Shown: piece by piece, positions 6,316 to 14,243 of the stretch
How positions within the stretch are numbered: the first letter of the stretch is position 1
Layout: every line of letters begins with the position of its first letter
From: Enterobacter asburiae
Lineage (GTDB): Bacteria; Pseudomonadota; Gammaproteobacteria; Enterobacterales; Enterobacteriaceae
Length of the DNA stretch: 64,000 nt
Reading direction: 5' to 3'
NCBI RefSeq assembly: GCF_007035645.1
Contig: NZ_AP019632.1
Span: 2,542,001 to 2,606,000, forward strand
Notes under the pieces: generated by a model
What the model was told of the DNA's origin: nothing
Seen by the model: the letters and a program-made list of their open reading frames with translations, nothing else
Database searches by the model: none
Position numbers and translations under genes: made by a program

Positions 6316-9300
6316 TCAGGCACTGTTCTTCCTGAAATAGTCTCTTAGACGTGAATATTGTGCGTCTTGCTCAAGTTTTGATTCTGCCTGGATAATTTCA
6401 TTCAGGCAAGCACCATATTCATTGGATACCCACTGCCGATTATCATCAGTAAGGATGGATCCCAGTAGCAATGTTGCTTCGACAGGAAAACGGGTGCATA
6501 GGCCGGATTCATGCAGACGATGCACTACGTAGTAAGGGTGTTCAACAGGTACTAGCCAATTAAGTACGTTATTCAAAGCCGAAGGAAATTCATCGCCGGT
6601 AGCAATTATTAGCCGGGCCAGTGAAACGGTCATTTGCGAAGTAAGCAGATTCCGAGATTTTGGCCAGATGTGTTTCCACAACGGAAGGACTCTATTTTTC
6701 CAATAATCCTCTCTCTTGTCCGCAGCCCCTTCCTGAGCTTGACAGAGTGCCAGAGCACATTGTTCAAGACCTTCTGGCGGGAGTGCTTCAAAAGCGGCAC
6801 GAAACTCTTCCGTAGTGTAATCTGCTGTCGGGCCAAGTGCTGCGTATGTTAAGAAAGTTGCATATTGCTGACGATGATCACCAAGTTCTGAATAGTGGTT
6901 TGCGCTATCGAGGCATTGGTGCTTAAAGGCAATCATCAATGGTTGGTAAAGGCGAGGCGACCAGAGAAAGCCTTCCCACACAGACTTCGCTTCAAAGGGA
7001 TTAGTCCAGCTAAAAAATGGTAAAAGATATTGTTCTGTCCAAGGGCGGTCTACACGGAAAAGTGCAATGAGCTGTGAACTTAGCAACACTCGCCCATGAA
7101 CAAATCGCTTGATACTAGGATCACAAAGCGCACTGAAAATAGAGTTAAGATAATCAGGAAGTTGCTCGTTATCATTTGGCTCTTGTTTGAACCATAGGTT
7201 CACCAGAACCTGAGTAACATGTCCGATGGGATGATTTATCGCAGCATCGACCGGACTGTATGATTTATTGCCGTTGATGACAATATTCGCATCGGTACCA
7301 GCTTCAAGTGGTAATGCCAGTATTCTGCGACAGAGCCCGATAAGTATATCTTGGTGGTGGTTTATAAACTTAGAAGCCGTTTCCATCCACCATGCCACAC
7401 TATGGATAATCTCCTTGAGATAATGATCTGGCATGGCCTGGACTATGGGTGCAATATAATGCCACGAGCGTGAAACCAGATCATCAGTTGCCCAGGCCTG
7501 GAGAGCTACACGCCAGCGCTCAGTGAGCCAGATATCTCTTTTCGCCAGTTCGCAAAGTGCATATGCGCTATGAAAGAATCGTGTACGGCAAACATCTCGC
7601 CAGGTATCTTCGTACATAGACTGGTGTTCTGGTTCTTTTTTTTGTAACCATGTGACCAACTCATGTCGGTTTCGAGGAGCAGATTCAATCTCTCGGCTGT
7701 CCTCAAAATCCGGATCGCCTGTCCCGCTCATCCAGTGAGAGAACTCGTCACGTTCGTTGTCAGCCAACTCCCACGTTGGATATCTGTTGGATATTTCTTC
7801 CAGTCGTGTCGTTGCTACTGCTCCCAGATTTAGGTCAGAGTCTTTTAATTTAGCCAGATGTAACCAGACAGAACGATCAGTTATATATTCCCATCTTCCA
7901 TCTTCAAGATCATCCCGGTACAAATTTCGTGGCGGGCCTGCAAGGATTGCTGTTTCAAGATTCTCCTGGGCAAATCCGCTCAGATGCTTACCTTGTAACA
8001 CAAACAATCTATTAACTTCCCGCTTGGTCTCAACACACCACAGCCACCAGGAATCATCGCTTAACAACCATTTGACCCATTCTTCGTAAGGGATGCAATT
8101 ATCATGGCTAGCGGCAAAAAGAGCCAGTCGTTTGAAGGTAGGATAAGGGAGCTCAAACCATCCATTTGCAATGATTGCCGCGCGTGGGACATCATTAGCC
8201 TTAACTGCGAGCCATGAATCTCGCAGTAACTCAATTAAACTCACCCAATCATGATATCCCCGATTCTGCCAGTGTGGGGTAATAGACGGAAGATCCCAGT
8301 ATGAACGATCTTTAAACGCATCAGCTTCTCCCATTTCATGCAACAGATCCAGTGCATCCTGCAAAAGCTGTTGAAAATCATTCAGCAGTAAAGGTAAAGC
8401 TATATTCCAGTTGTCACAATCCTGTTCATTCAGAGTGGAGTGCACATGATCAGCAGTGAGAACCAGTTCCCAGTCTACCAAGTGCCTGATGCTAAGCGGT
8501 GTATCAGGAACACTTACGTCGTAATCCCAGCGAATGGGCTTTCTCAATAAAACCTTTGGTGCAAGTAATCCACGCAATTTAAAACGCATAGTAGTGGACA
8601 AGCCATCCCTTTTAAGCTGCCTAAACCAGTTATATAGATCAGGATTATGTCCCGGTGGTTTCAGCCGATCGCTCAGTAGTAAATTCCATAAAATTCGCAT
8701 TAGGGGGCCAGGAACTGCTTTGGGAGAGCTTAATCTAATTCTATCCAGCTCAGCGGTGTTGCCATCAAGCTCAAGCGTAGCTAGTCTGTCCAATCTATCC
8801 TGAATCAAAAAAACGCAACGTTCTTGAAGGTGCCCTCCACGCTCAGCTATCCAGATTATCAGTCGGGGGTCGTCAAGGTGCCGTATCAGCCAGCGGAAAA
8901 TGTGATTCATCACATCATCCCATTGGCTATTGGCTACACCTCGAGATGCCAGACACATATAAGGCGCACGTGTGTAAGACGCAGGGCGTCGGACCAGACT
9001 AAAACGAAGCTTCGTATCCTCCTCATCCTGAGGAGAGACACCAAACCGAATCAAATCTTCATGCCCAAAATTCTCAAGACTGAATGTTTCCAGCAACCAG
9101 TCCAGTGAAGGAACGGGATCAAAATCAGCGAAGCGTTTCGCGGGTAATCCTGATTTATCGGATAATGCCCAGAGCATGCGTCCGACGAAATTATCCTGTC
9201 TCGTTGTATCCTGTGGCCGTGCGGGAGCATGTTTGACAACTATCGCTTCTTTCCCCTGGACCCCATCACGGTATGTTTCCGCCCAAGCATGCAGGGTATT

Positions 9301-10152
9301 ATGTAAGGCTGAATGATCTATGCTACCAGCAGGAACATTATAGAGAATAGGGGTAACACCTTTAGCCCCCCACTCATTGGCTTTTTGCTCTTCCTGTCCT
9401 GGTTCGCAATCACCTAATGCCCAAGCCTGCGGGGTGATTTCACCCAGCATACGGTCAGCCGCTAAAGCATCCATCATGTAGCGTAATACAGGGTCATTGA
9501 TACTATACCCCACAAAACAAACCACATAGTTCCGGAATAATTCACTTACAAAACGTGCAGCCCAGCGTTCAGTCAAGTATGCCAGCCCGAAATCGCCACT
9601 GGTAACAACTAACCGATTTAGGGCAGTATCATCAGGCTTATTTGGTATCAATCCATGCAAAAAGACCAGTCCATCCCATCGACTAATCTTTGGAATAGGT
9701 AACATAGGAGATGAATATTCGTGGAAGGTCTGACGAGTACGTTTGGCAGCTACATGAAAAATACGATCGAAGTTCGTCGTGACCAGTCTTAGCGACCCTT
9801 CATGATTACGTGCCAGATGTAACAGCGCAGCCTGAGTATCAACGGCACCTTTGATGCGGGTGTTTGGTTTCAGCGCACTCACAAGGGCCCGTCTAACGGC
9901 AATTCTCTGACCGGGTAAACGGCGTTCCAGAAGATCTAATGTGGCATCATACTGGCCCCGATCCAAAGCAGCTTGTTCAAGTTCCGAAGGTTTTGTTCCA
10001 TTCAGTCGGTAAATTTCCTTGACCAACCCTTCAAAGCCCGGCAGACGTGCGGGGTATGAGATGCCCGCGCCGCAGAAAAATACCACCCGACCTTCTTCAT
10101 GAGCCTGCAAAAGAGACTCAGGAATGTCAGGTCCGTTTGTTACAAATTGCAT
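6316..10152 (-). CDS. SIR2-domain anti-phage protein (Dsr1-like)
   Basis: The 1278-residue protein has an N-terminal SIR2 (NADase) domain over roughly residues 20-290. Motifs seen are FFCGAGIS at 25-32, TTNFD with N127, FLHG with H166, and VGYSINDPVLRYMM at 214-227; the Asn and His are the expected catalytic residues. The remaining ~950 residues are an alpha-helix-rich, tryptophan-rich region with no other recognised motif, matching in size the C-terminal part of the defence-associated sirtuins. In that family, sensing a phage component triggers NAD depletion and abortive infection. Assignment to Dsr1 rather than another SIR2 group is from length and remembered layout. AGGAG precedes the start by eight bases. 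It stands alone in a prophage cargo block. Confidence 0.8.
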   Translation of the reverse strand: MQFVTNGPDIPESLLQAHEEGRVVFFCGAGISYPARLPGFEGLVKEIYRLNGTKPSELEQAALDRGQYDATLDLLERRLPGQRIAVRRALVSALKPNTRIKGAVDTQAALLHLARNHEGSLRLVTTNFDRIFHVAAKRTRQTFHEYSSPMLPIPKISRWDGLVFLHGLIPNKPDDTALNRLVVTSGDFGLAYLTERWAARFVSELFRNYVVCFVGYSINDPVLRYMMDALAADRMLGEITPQAWALGDCEPGQEEQKANEWGAKGVTPILYNVPAGSIDHSALHNTLHAWAETYRDGVQGKEAIVVKHAPARPQDTTRQDNFVGRMLWALSDKSGLPAKRFADFDPVPSLDWLLETFSLENFGHEDLIRFGVSPQDEEDTKLRFSLVRRPASYTRAPYMCLASRGVANSQWDDVMNHIFRWLIRHLDDPRLIIWIAERGGHLQERCVFLIQDRLDRLATLELDGNTAELDRIRLSSPKAVPGPLMRILWNLLLSDRLKPPGHNPDLYNWFRQLKRDGLSTTMRFKLRGLLAPKVLLRKPIRWDYDVSVPDTPLSIRHLVDWELVLTADHVHSTLNEQDCDNWNIALPLLLNDFQQLLQDALDLLHEMGEADAFKDRSYWDLPSITPHWQNRGYHDWVSLIELLRDSWLAVKANDVPRAAIIANGWFELPYPTFKRLALFAASHDNCIPYEEWVKWLLSDDSWWLWCVETKREVNRLFVLQGKHLSGFAQENLETAILAGPPRNLYRDDLEDGRWEYITDRSVWLHLAKLKDSDLNLGAVATTRLEEISNRYPTWELADNERDEFSHWMSGTGDPDFEDSREIESAPRNRHELVTWLQKKEPEHQSMYEDTWRDVCRTRFFHSAYALCELAKRDIWLTERWRVALQAWATDDLVSRSWHYIAPIVQAMPDHYLKEIIHSVAWWMETASKFINHHQDILIGLCRRILALPLEAGTDANIVINGNKSYSPVDAAINHPIGHVTQVLVNLWFKQEPNDNEQLPDYLNSIFSALCDPSIKRFVHGRVLLSSQLIALFRVDRPWTEQYLLPFFSWTNPFEAKSVWEGFLWSPRLYQPLMIAFKHQCLDSANHYSELGDHRQQYATFLTYAALGPTADYTTEEFRAAFEALPPEGLEQCALALCQAQEGAADKREDYWKNRVLPLWKHIWPKSRNLLTSQMTVSLARLIIATGDEFPSALNNVLNWLVPVEHPYYVVHRLHESGLCTRFPVEATLLLGSILTDDNRQWVSNEYGACLNEIIQAESKLEQDAQYSRLRDYFRKNSA

Positions 10153-10345
10153 TCCTTATGCTCCTATCCTTATTAGCCTTGTACTATAGCCTAAAATTAT
10201 TTGTAATCTTATGAAGGCTGATGCAACAGAAGTAAACAATATACTTAATTGACAATACATGATCTTTACTAGTAATCGATCCCCATAGCTAGTGGCCTGT
10301 TCACCGTTGCTCTTCACTTGGCAGTGTTAGTATTAACCCTATGGG

Positions 10346-10379
10346 TGAAGTTCCGCTTTTCGCTCACAGCGGACCTTCA
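10346..10379. repeat. GTCCGCT/AGCGGAC-type inverted repeat, copy b
   Basis: A 12-bp stem with one G-T pair (10346-10357 with 10368-10379) surrounds TTCCGCT/AGCGGAC and a 10-base loop. It belongs to the same group as copy a at 6228-6255. Confidence 0.55.
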
Positions 10380-10392
10380 GTTTCGTTAGAAC

Positions 10393-10416
10393 GTCCGCCC
10401 TGTGCCAGAAGCGGAC
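10393..10416. repeat. GTCCGC/GCGGAC inverted repeat, copy c
   Basis: GTCCGC (10393-10398) and GCGGAC (10411-10416) flank a loop with GTGCCAG, very like the loop of copy a. It lies 14 bp from copy b. Confidence 0.55.
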
Positions 10417-10647
10417 ACTACTAACCTACAACAAGGTTGCAAACCGCTTTTTACCTCACTGTAAATCGTGCACAGGTACCGTTTTGTCCGAACTTCGTCT
10501 TATGTGCTGAGTTAAGCAAAACTTTTCTGGCGATCAGGTGATCCGCAAACGGTCGTCAAGTAAAATGCATATGGGTAGTCAAGTCACATGCAATTTTGCA
10601 GAAAATGCCTGGTGAGCGGCATCCCAACCGGGTGATTACTCTTCTTG

Positions 10648-11376
10648 CTAGGCATTACGGAGTTGGGTGAAAAACAGCCTCATTTTGTCGCTCTCCGTTG
10701 AATGGTGCGCTCGCCTGTGATCATTGGGACAAAGTACTACAAGATTAGCCAGTGTATCGAGACCATCTTCGCTCAAAGGCTGAATATGATGCACCTCAGC
10801 AAAGAGAGTCCCTTTGCTCGTCAAAAATCCCGGCTCGCCGCAATACTCACAAATTCCACGGCTTCTTTTTAATGCCTGCAGTCGCAACCCACTGCTCCTG
10901 CGGGCTGCTTCTGATTTCTCTATACTGCTGTCATCACGAAAATCACCATGCTGATCTTCGTATTGAGCGACTTCACCTCGGGTAAGAAATAATACACCTG
11001 TCAGATCGTCGTAGGCCGCAGACCATTGTTCGGTATCCAGAATGCGCTTGCTCGTATTACGTACCTTCAGCAGCACGCGGACCGGCAATCTCCTGCGAAT
11101 AATCTCCTTATAAATGTCATCAGTTTCCTTTCCTTTCCTGTCCTGCCCCCGAGCTTGGTAGCTGGTCGTGTATGTATCTTCCGAGCCGGTCGATATCTTG
11201 ATGTTATCGGTCCACACGTTAACCACTGCGATATCACCCTCAAGCCAAGCCCAGCTTTGGTTGTGGTTAGGTGAGTTAGCATGTGGCCAGTCATCTAATG
11301 ACATACCGGCCATTTTCAGCAGGTCGTAAATCCGTAAATTTCTTTTCGGAACAGGCAAACCCATCATTGATTCCAT
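10648..11376 (-). CDS. HNH endonuclease
   Basis: The 242-residue protein ends in a clear HNH nuclease domain: C176-x2-C179, then EVHHIQPLSEDG (H196, H197), N211, and CPNDHRRAHH (C216, H220). The zinc-binding cysteines and the metal-binding H-N-H residues are all present. The first ~150 residues have no recognised domain and could bind DNA. The start at 11376 lacks a good ribosome site; a second start at 11367 has GGA five bases upstream. It lies between P and the SIR2 gene, so it may be a phage recombination gene, a restriction-type nuclease or a homing nuclease. The sequence does not decide between them. Confidence 0.8.
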   Translation of the reverse strand: MESMMGLPVPKRNLRIYDLLKMAGMSLDDWPHANSPNHNQSWAWLEGDIAVVNVWTDNIKISTGSEDTYTTSYQARGQDRKGKETDDIYKEIIRRRLPVRVLLKVRNTSKRILDTEQWSAAYDDLTGVLFLTRGEVAQYEDQHGDFRDDSSIEKSEAARRSSGLRLQALKRSRGICEYCGEPGFLTSKGTLFAEVHHIQPLSEDGLDTLANLVVLCPNDHRRAHHSTESDKMRLFFTQLRNA

Positions 11377-11607
11377 TTTTATAGTTGGTTAATAGATTAC
11401 TCCAACAATTTTTATTTTTCTGGTCCGCATCGCAAGGCTTTTCTTCTCTATTCTTTAGAAAATCCCCAATATCAGAGCGGCATGACGCTTGAAGGGTAAT
11501 CATGTCGCTTCAGGCGATGGCACTAATGTCCATTTTTACCATTTCAGGGGCGTGAGGATCGTCCAGTGCCAACTTCCGCTTCTCGCTCATAACAGACCAT
11601 TTCCTCC

Positions 11608-12294
11608 CTATGCCCTGCCATCTGCTTTCATCCGCTGATATTTAGCTTTCAAAAGCTCCGCCGGTGTCGGCCCCTTCGGAGCAACTGGTGCAGCCAACGC
11701 CTGTCGAACGGGCGGAATCGGCTTCCTGGCCAGCACTCGCTTTTCCCACATACCCAGTATATCTCCAGCCTCACGCTCAAGCTCTTTGTGACTCAGTTGG
11801 CCATCGGTTCCGCGGCGCCGCAGTTCGAGACAAATGTGGTAGTAAATCGGCTTAGGCCACGGATATTGCTCGCTGCTCGAGTACCGGAACACCAGCTTAC
11901 GCCACTTCCAGTATTCAGCCATGACGTCAGCGGTGGTGATCCCCAGCACGCTGCGCCCTTCCCTGCACCACTTGATGAATTGGCCTGGCGAAGGCAGGAA
12001 TGGGCGTTCCTGACGGCGTACCATGCGCATGCCGGCTTCAACCTGCTCCATGGTGCTTATCCCGTTTTCTTTGAACGCCAGCACCCACTGGCGGCGGATC
12101 TCGTTCACATCCTCCTGGCTGCGATTAACTAGGCTTGCCGGGAATGCGGCCGCCAGCTGTACGAATAGCCCGTTGATAATCTGCGCCACTTGCTGCGTTT
12201 GTTCGCGCTCGGTGTACTGCTCTGGCAAGTTATGCGCCACGCGGCGAGCCTGTTCCCGGTCAAAATCGCGAATGCTCTCTGCAAGGTTTTTCAT
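11608..12294 (-). CDS. Replication protein P (lambda P-like, helicase loader)
   Basis: The N-terminal half reads FDREQARRVAHNLPEQY, then VAQIINGLFVQLAAAFPASL and EIRRQWVLAFKENGISTMEQVEAGMRM, all hallmarks of lambda P. This protein takes the host DnaB helicase and delivers it to the O-origin complex to start phage replication. The length of 228 residues is close to lambda P (233). The C-terminal part diverges from lambda. The start overlaps the O stop as ATGA, the normal coupling of these genes. Confidence 0.93.
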   Translation of the reverse strand: MKNLAESIRDFDREQARRVAHNLPEQYTEREQTQQVAQIINGLFVQLAAAFPASLVNRSQEDVNEIRRQWVLAFKENGISTMEQVEAGMRMVRRQERPFLPSPGQFIKWCREGRSVLGITTADVMAEYWKWRKLVFRYSSSEQYPWPKPIYYHICLELRRRGTDGQLSHKELEREAGDILGMWEKRVLARKPIPPVRQALAAPVAPKGPTPAELLKAKYQRMKADGRA

Positions 12295-13208
12295 TCCAGC
12301 ATCCCGTCGATCCAGTCGGTGTTATGCAGGTCGATACCGCCCCGGGATGGTTTTACCGCTCCGGTTGCACGCAGCCGTTTGGTGGTGAGCTGATCCCACT
12401 GCTTTCGCAGACTTGAAGGGCTCAGGATGTTGTCTTTCCAGAACTCGTCCCGGTTGGCCCACTGGAACAGGTCACAGATTTCGTAGTGAGTACGCTTGTC
12501 CTGGACACGCATCAGCCTGATGGTGTTTGCCCATTCAGCCCAGTTTGGCTCTGATAGCGATGCATTGACGGTGAGAAGCCTGTCGTAAATCCAGCGTGCG
12601 GCCTTGAGGTCGTCAGCGGATCCCCATGATTTACCTGCTGGGGTGTATATCCCGGCGGCAGCTTCTGGATGGCGTGAGAGAAACTTTTGAGTCTTCTGGT
12701 TTCGGGATTCGTCAGAATTCCGAGACGAGGATATTTTAATATTGTTCTTGTTATAGTCTTGGGTGTCTACCGTTTCCGGGAAGGTTTTTCCCGTTTTCGG
12801 TAACACTTTTCCCGATTTCGGGAAGACTTTTCCCGTTTTCGGTTTGTCTAAAATCCAGGCTGAAAGGTCAGTATTTATACCGACCGTTTTCATCACGCCC
12901 TGCTTTTGACTGAAGATAATTTTGCGTTCTGCGAGTGATTTGAGCGCATCAGAAACGTGGGAATCACTCAGCCCTGTAAGCTCGGCGATCACCGTGTTCG
13001 TAACGCGATCCTGCTTCTTGTTCCAGCCGTAGGTAAGCCAGATCACCGCTTCAAAACACTGCCACTCCCGGCCTGACATTCTCAGACGAGGCTTGAGCTG
13101 TTGGATCTCGTTAGCGACCTTGGTATACCCGTTCGACAGGTCGGCCATACGACCTCCCGGTTGTTCGGTTCTGTGGGGGAAATTGATAATTTCAGCTGTG
13201 TTTGACAT
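12291..13208 (-). CDS. Replication initiator O (lambda O-like)
   Basis: The 305-residue protein begins MSNTAEIINF and contains MADLSNGYTKVANEI and LTYGWNKKQDRVTNTVIAELTGLSDSHVSDAL, the winged-helix origin-binding region of lambda O. The C-terminal part (KSWGSADDLKAARWIYDRL, WANTIRLMR, NILSPSSLRKQWDQL) matches the lambda domain that contacts P. The start at 13208 has GGAG seven bases upstream and gives the family N-terminus; an upstream frame start at 13241 is not needed. The gene carries its own origin: in-frame iterons at 12770-12842 encode a repeated peptide of the type TGKVFPK. Confidence 0.93.
   Translation of the reverse strand: MSNTAEIINFPHRTEQPGGRMADLSNGYTKVANEIQQLKPRLRMSGREWQCFEAVIWLTYGWNKKQDRVTNTVIAELTGLSDSHVSDALKSLAERKIIFSQKQGVMKTVGINTDLSAWILDKPKTGKVFPKSGKVLPKTGKTFPETVDTQDYNKNNIKISSSRNSDESRNQKTQKFLSRHPEAAAGIYTPAGKSWGSADDLKAARWIYDRLLTVNASLSEPNWAEWANTIRLMRVQDKRTHYEICDLFQWANRDEFWKDNILSPSSLRKQWDQLTTKRLRATGAVKPSRGGIDLHNTDWIDGMLE
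12729..12842 (-). other. Phage replication origin inside O
   Basis: Read on the minus strand, a 21-bp unit starting CCGAAAACGGGAAAAG occurs three times in tandem plus a fourth partial copy (12842 down to 12770). Each unit has a short GGG/CCC dyad. An AT-rich stretch follows at 12729-12757. Iterons inside O followed by AT-rich DNA are the layout of lambda ori, where O binds the iterons and the AT-rich part melts. The 21-bp period keeps the reading frame. Confidence 0.8.
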
Positions 13209-13292
13209 ACTTAGCTCCGCAATTACACTCCGTTTTTGCACCTGAAAGCCGTTGGTGTTCGAGCACCGCGGCTTTCGCCTTTTCTGAAGTCT

Positions 13293-13835
13293 TCACATTG
13301 CCCCCAGCATGGTTGTGACCATTGTCATCAAAGGACCTACTTGCTCCGGCATGAGGCGGAACAGCGACGCTATCCCCTCGCTTACCTCTTTCAGCTTCTG
13401 AAGCTCTGGAGCGTCCAGCAGGACAGCCTGCTTAGCCTCGGCACACTCTTTCATCGCAGAGGCGATCAGCGACATCGTGTCGTTCTTCGGCGCCAGACGG
13501 TTACGGAACTCCAGCGGCAGGACGGCCATGATTGCCGGGGCCAGCTGGCGGACATTCTCGCGGTACTGCTCAGAGTCGAAACGGTTATCCAGGAAGCGAA
13601 ACAGCTTCTGGCGCGCACGGCCGATATCCTCTGGGAAGCTGATGGCTGTTCCGCCCCGCTCCCGGTATTCGTTGATGATCAGCGCTGACACGACGTCCTG
13701 ATTGTTCAGCGCCGACGACCACGCCCGGACCACTTCGCGGATCTTTTCGTGGTCTGGAGCCGCCTTAGGTTGAGCGTGGTTTATCATTTCTCCCGGGTGT
13801 ATTCCGGTATTCTTTTGATACGCAAGTGAATGCAT
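13293..13835 (-). CDS. YdaT-like regulator (cII position)
   Basis: The 180-residue protein contains HEKIREVVRAWSSALN, then a run around FPEDIGRARQKLFRFLDN and QLAPAIMAVLPLEFRNRL, a pattern I associate with YdaT of the Rac prophage. YdaT is toxic when overproduced and is described as a regulator acting in the place of lambda CII. It follows the YdaS-type gene and precedes O, the same order as in Rac. The start at 13835 has AGAG about eight bases upstream; a second ATG in MINHAQ has GGGAG but too close. Function here is inferred from position and similarity. Confidence 0.65.
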   Translation of the reverse strand: MHSLAYQKNTGIHPGEMINHAQPKAAPDHEKIREVVRAWSSALNNQDVVSALIINEYRERGGTAISFPEDIGRARQKLFRFLDNRFDSEQYRENVRQLAPAIMAVLPLEFRNRLAPKNDTMSLIASAMKECAEAKQAVLLDAPELQKLKEVSEGIASLFRLMPEQVGPLMTMVTTMLGAM

Positions 13836-13864
13836 TGCTTTCTCTTTCGTTGTTAGGGCCGCCG

Positions 13865-14116
13865 TTAAGCGGCATGGTTGTCAGGGGGTGGAAAGATAGA
13901 CGGCAGATCCGGGCGAAATTCATGAGCCTGGATTTCACCACCAACCGCTTTCACCAGTTCAGGAACGTGAACCGGGGAGATGCGTTTCTTTCCGTTTAGC
14001 CAGTCGCAGATAGTGGACTGCGCTTTACCGCAACGTTTTGCCAGTTCTTTCTGGCTGCCAGCAATGGCGATCGCTTTCTCTACTGCGGAGTTCTTCTCTA
14101 CTGTTGGGGTCTTCAT
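13865..14116 (-). CDS. YdaS-like Cro-type repressor
   Basis: The 83-residue protein has a helix-turn-helix in residues ~15-45: AIAGSQKELAKRCGKAQSTICDWLNGKKRISPVHV. This resembles YdaS of Rac and other Cro-type proteins that shut down early transcription and the repressor promoter. The chosen ATG at 14116 has GAGG five bases upstream; a GTG two codons earlier is possible. It is the first gene of the rightward early operon, read from P_R at 14144-14172, and lies divergent from the CI-type gene with three operators between them. Confidence 0.85.
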   Translation of the reverse strand: MKTPTVEKNSAVEKAIAIAGSQKELAKRCGKAQSTICDWLNGKKRISPVHVPELVKAVGGEIQAHEFRPDLPSIFPPPDNHAA

Positions 14117-14143
14117 TATCACCTCAGCTATCAGTTCAAAGCG

Positions 14144-14172
14144 ATTATGGTTATCACTTTAGCGAATGTCAA
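14144..14172 (-). promoter_or_regulatory. Early promoter P_R
   Basis: On the minus strand, a perfect TTGACA (14167-14172) and CATAAT (14144-14149) are spaced by 17 bp. One operator dyad fills the spacer (14152-14167) and another overlaps the -35 (14171-14186), so bound repressor would block polymerase. Confidence 0.85.
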
Positions 14173-14213
14173 TCGCATAGGCGATTTTTTGCTAAATAAT
14201 CGCTTGAGCGATA
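14152..14213. promoter_or_regulatory. Right operator cluster (O_R-like, three sites)
   Basis: Three 16-bp dyads follow the form AATCGC-N4-GCGATT. They are TATCAC-TTTA-GCGAAT at 14152-14167, AATCGC-ATAG-GCGATT at 14171-14186 and AATCGC-TTGA-GCGATA at 14198-14213. The third overlaps a weak possible repressor promoter reading right. The same motif recurs at 15609-15693. Confidence 0.8.
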
Positions 14214-14243
14214 CAGTTAAAGGAATCAGTGATAGGGGTGAAT

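Larger units (their letters stand above)
10153..10647. other. Non-coding gap between HNH and SIR2 genes
   Basis: The gap of 495 bp holds two GTCCGC-type inverted repeats (listed separately) and the likely SIR2 promoter. A -10-like TATAGT is read on the minus strand at 10181-10186, about 30 bp before the start codon, without a clear -35. No gene is seen. Confidence 0.4.

Noticed and set aside
10648-11376. Naming the HNH protein McrA
   Set aside because: Only the C-terminal HNH domain is shared in general form; the N-terminal part does not let me assign it to McrA.
12770-12842. CRISPR array
   Set aside because: The repeats are contiguous 21-bp units with no spacers, lie inside O and match an origin.
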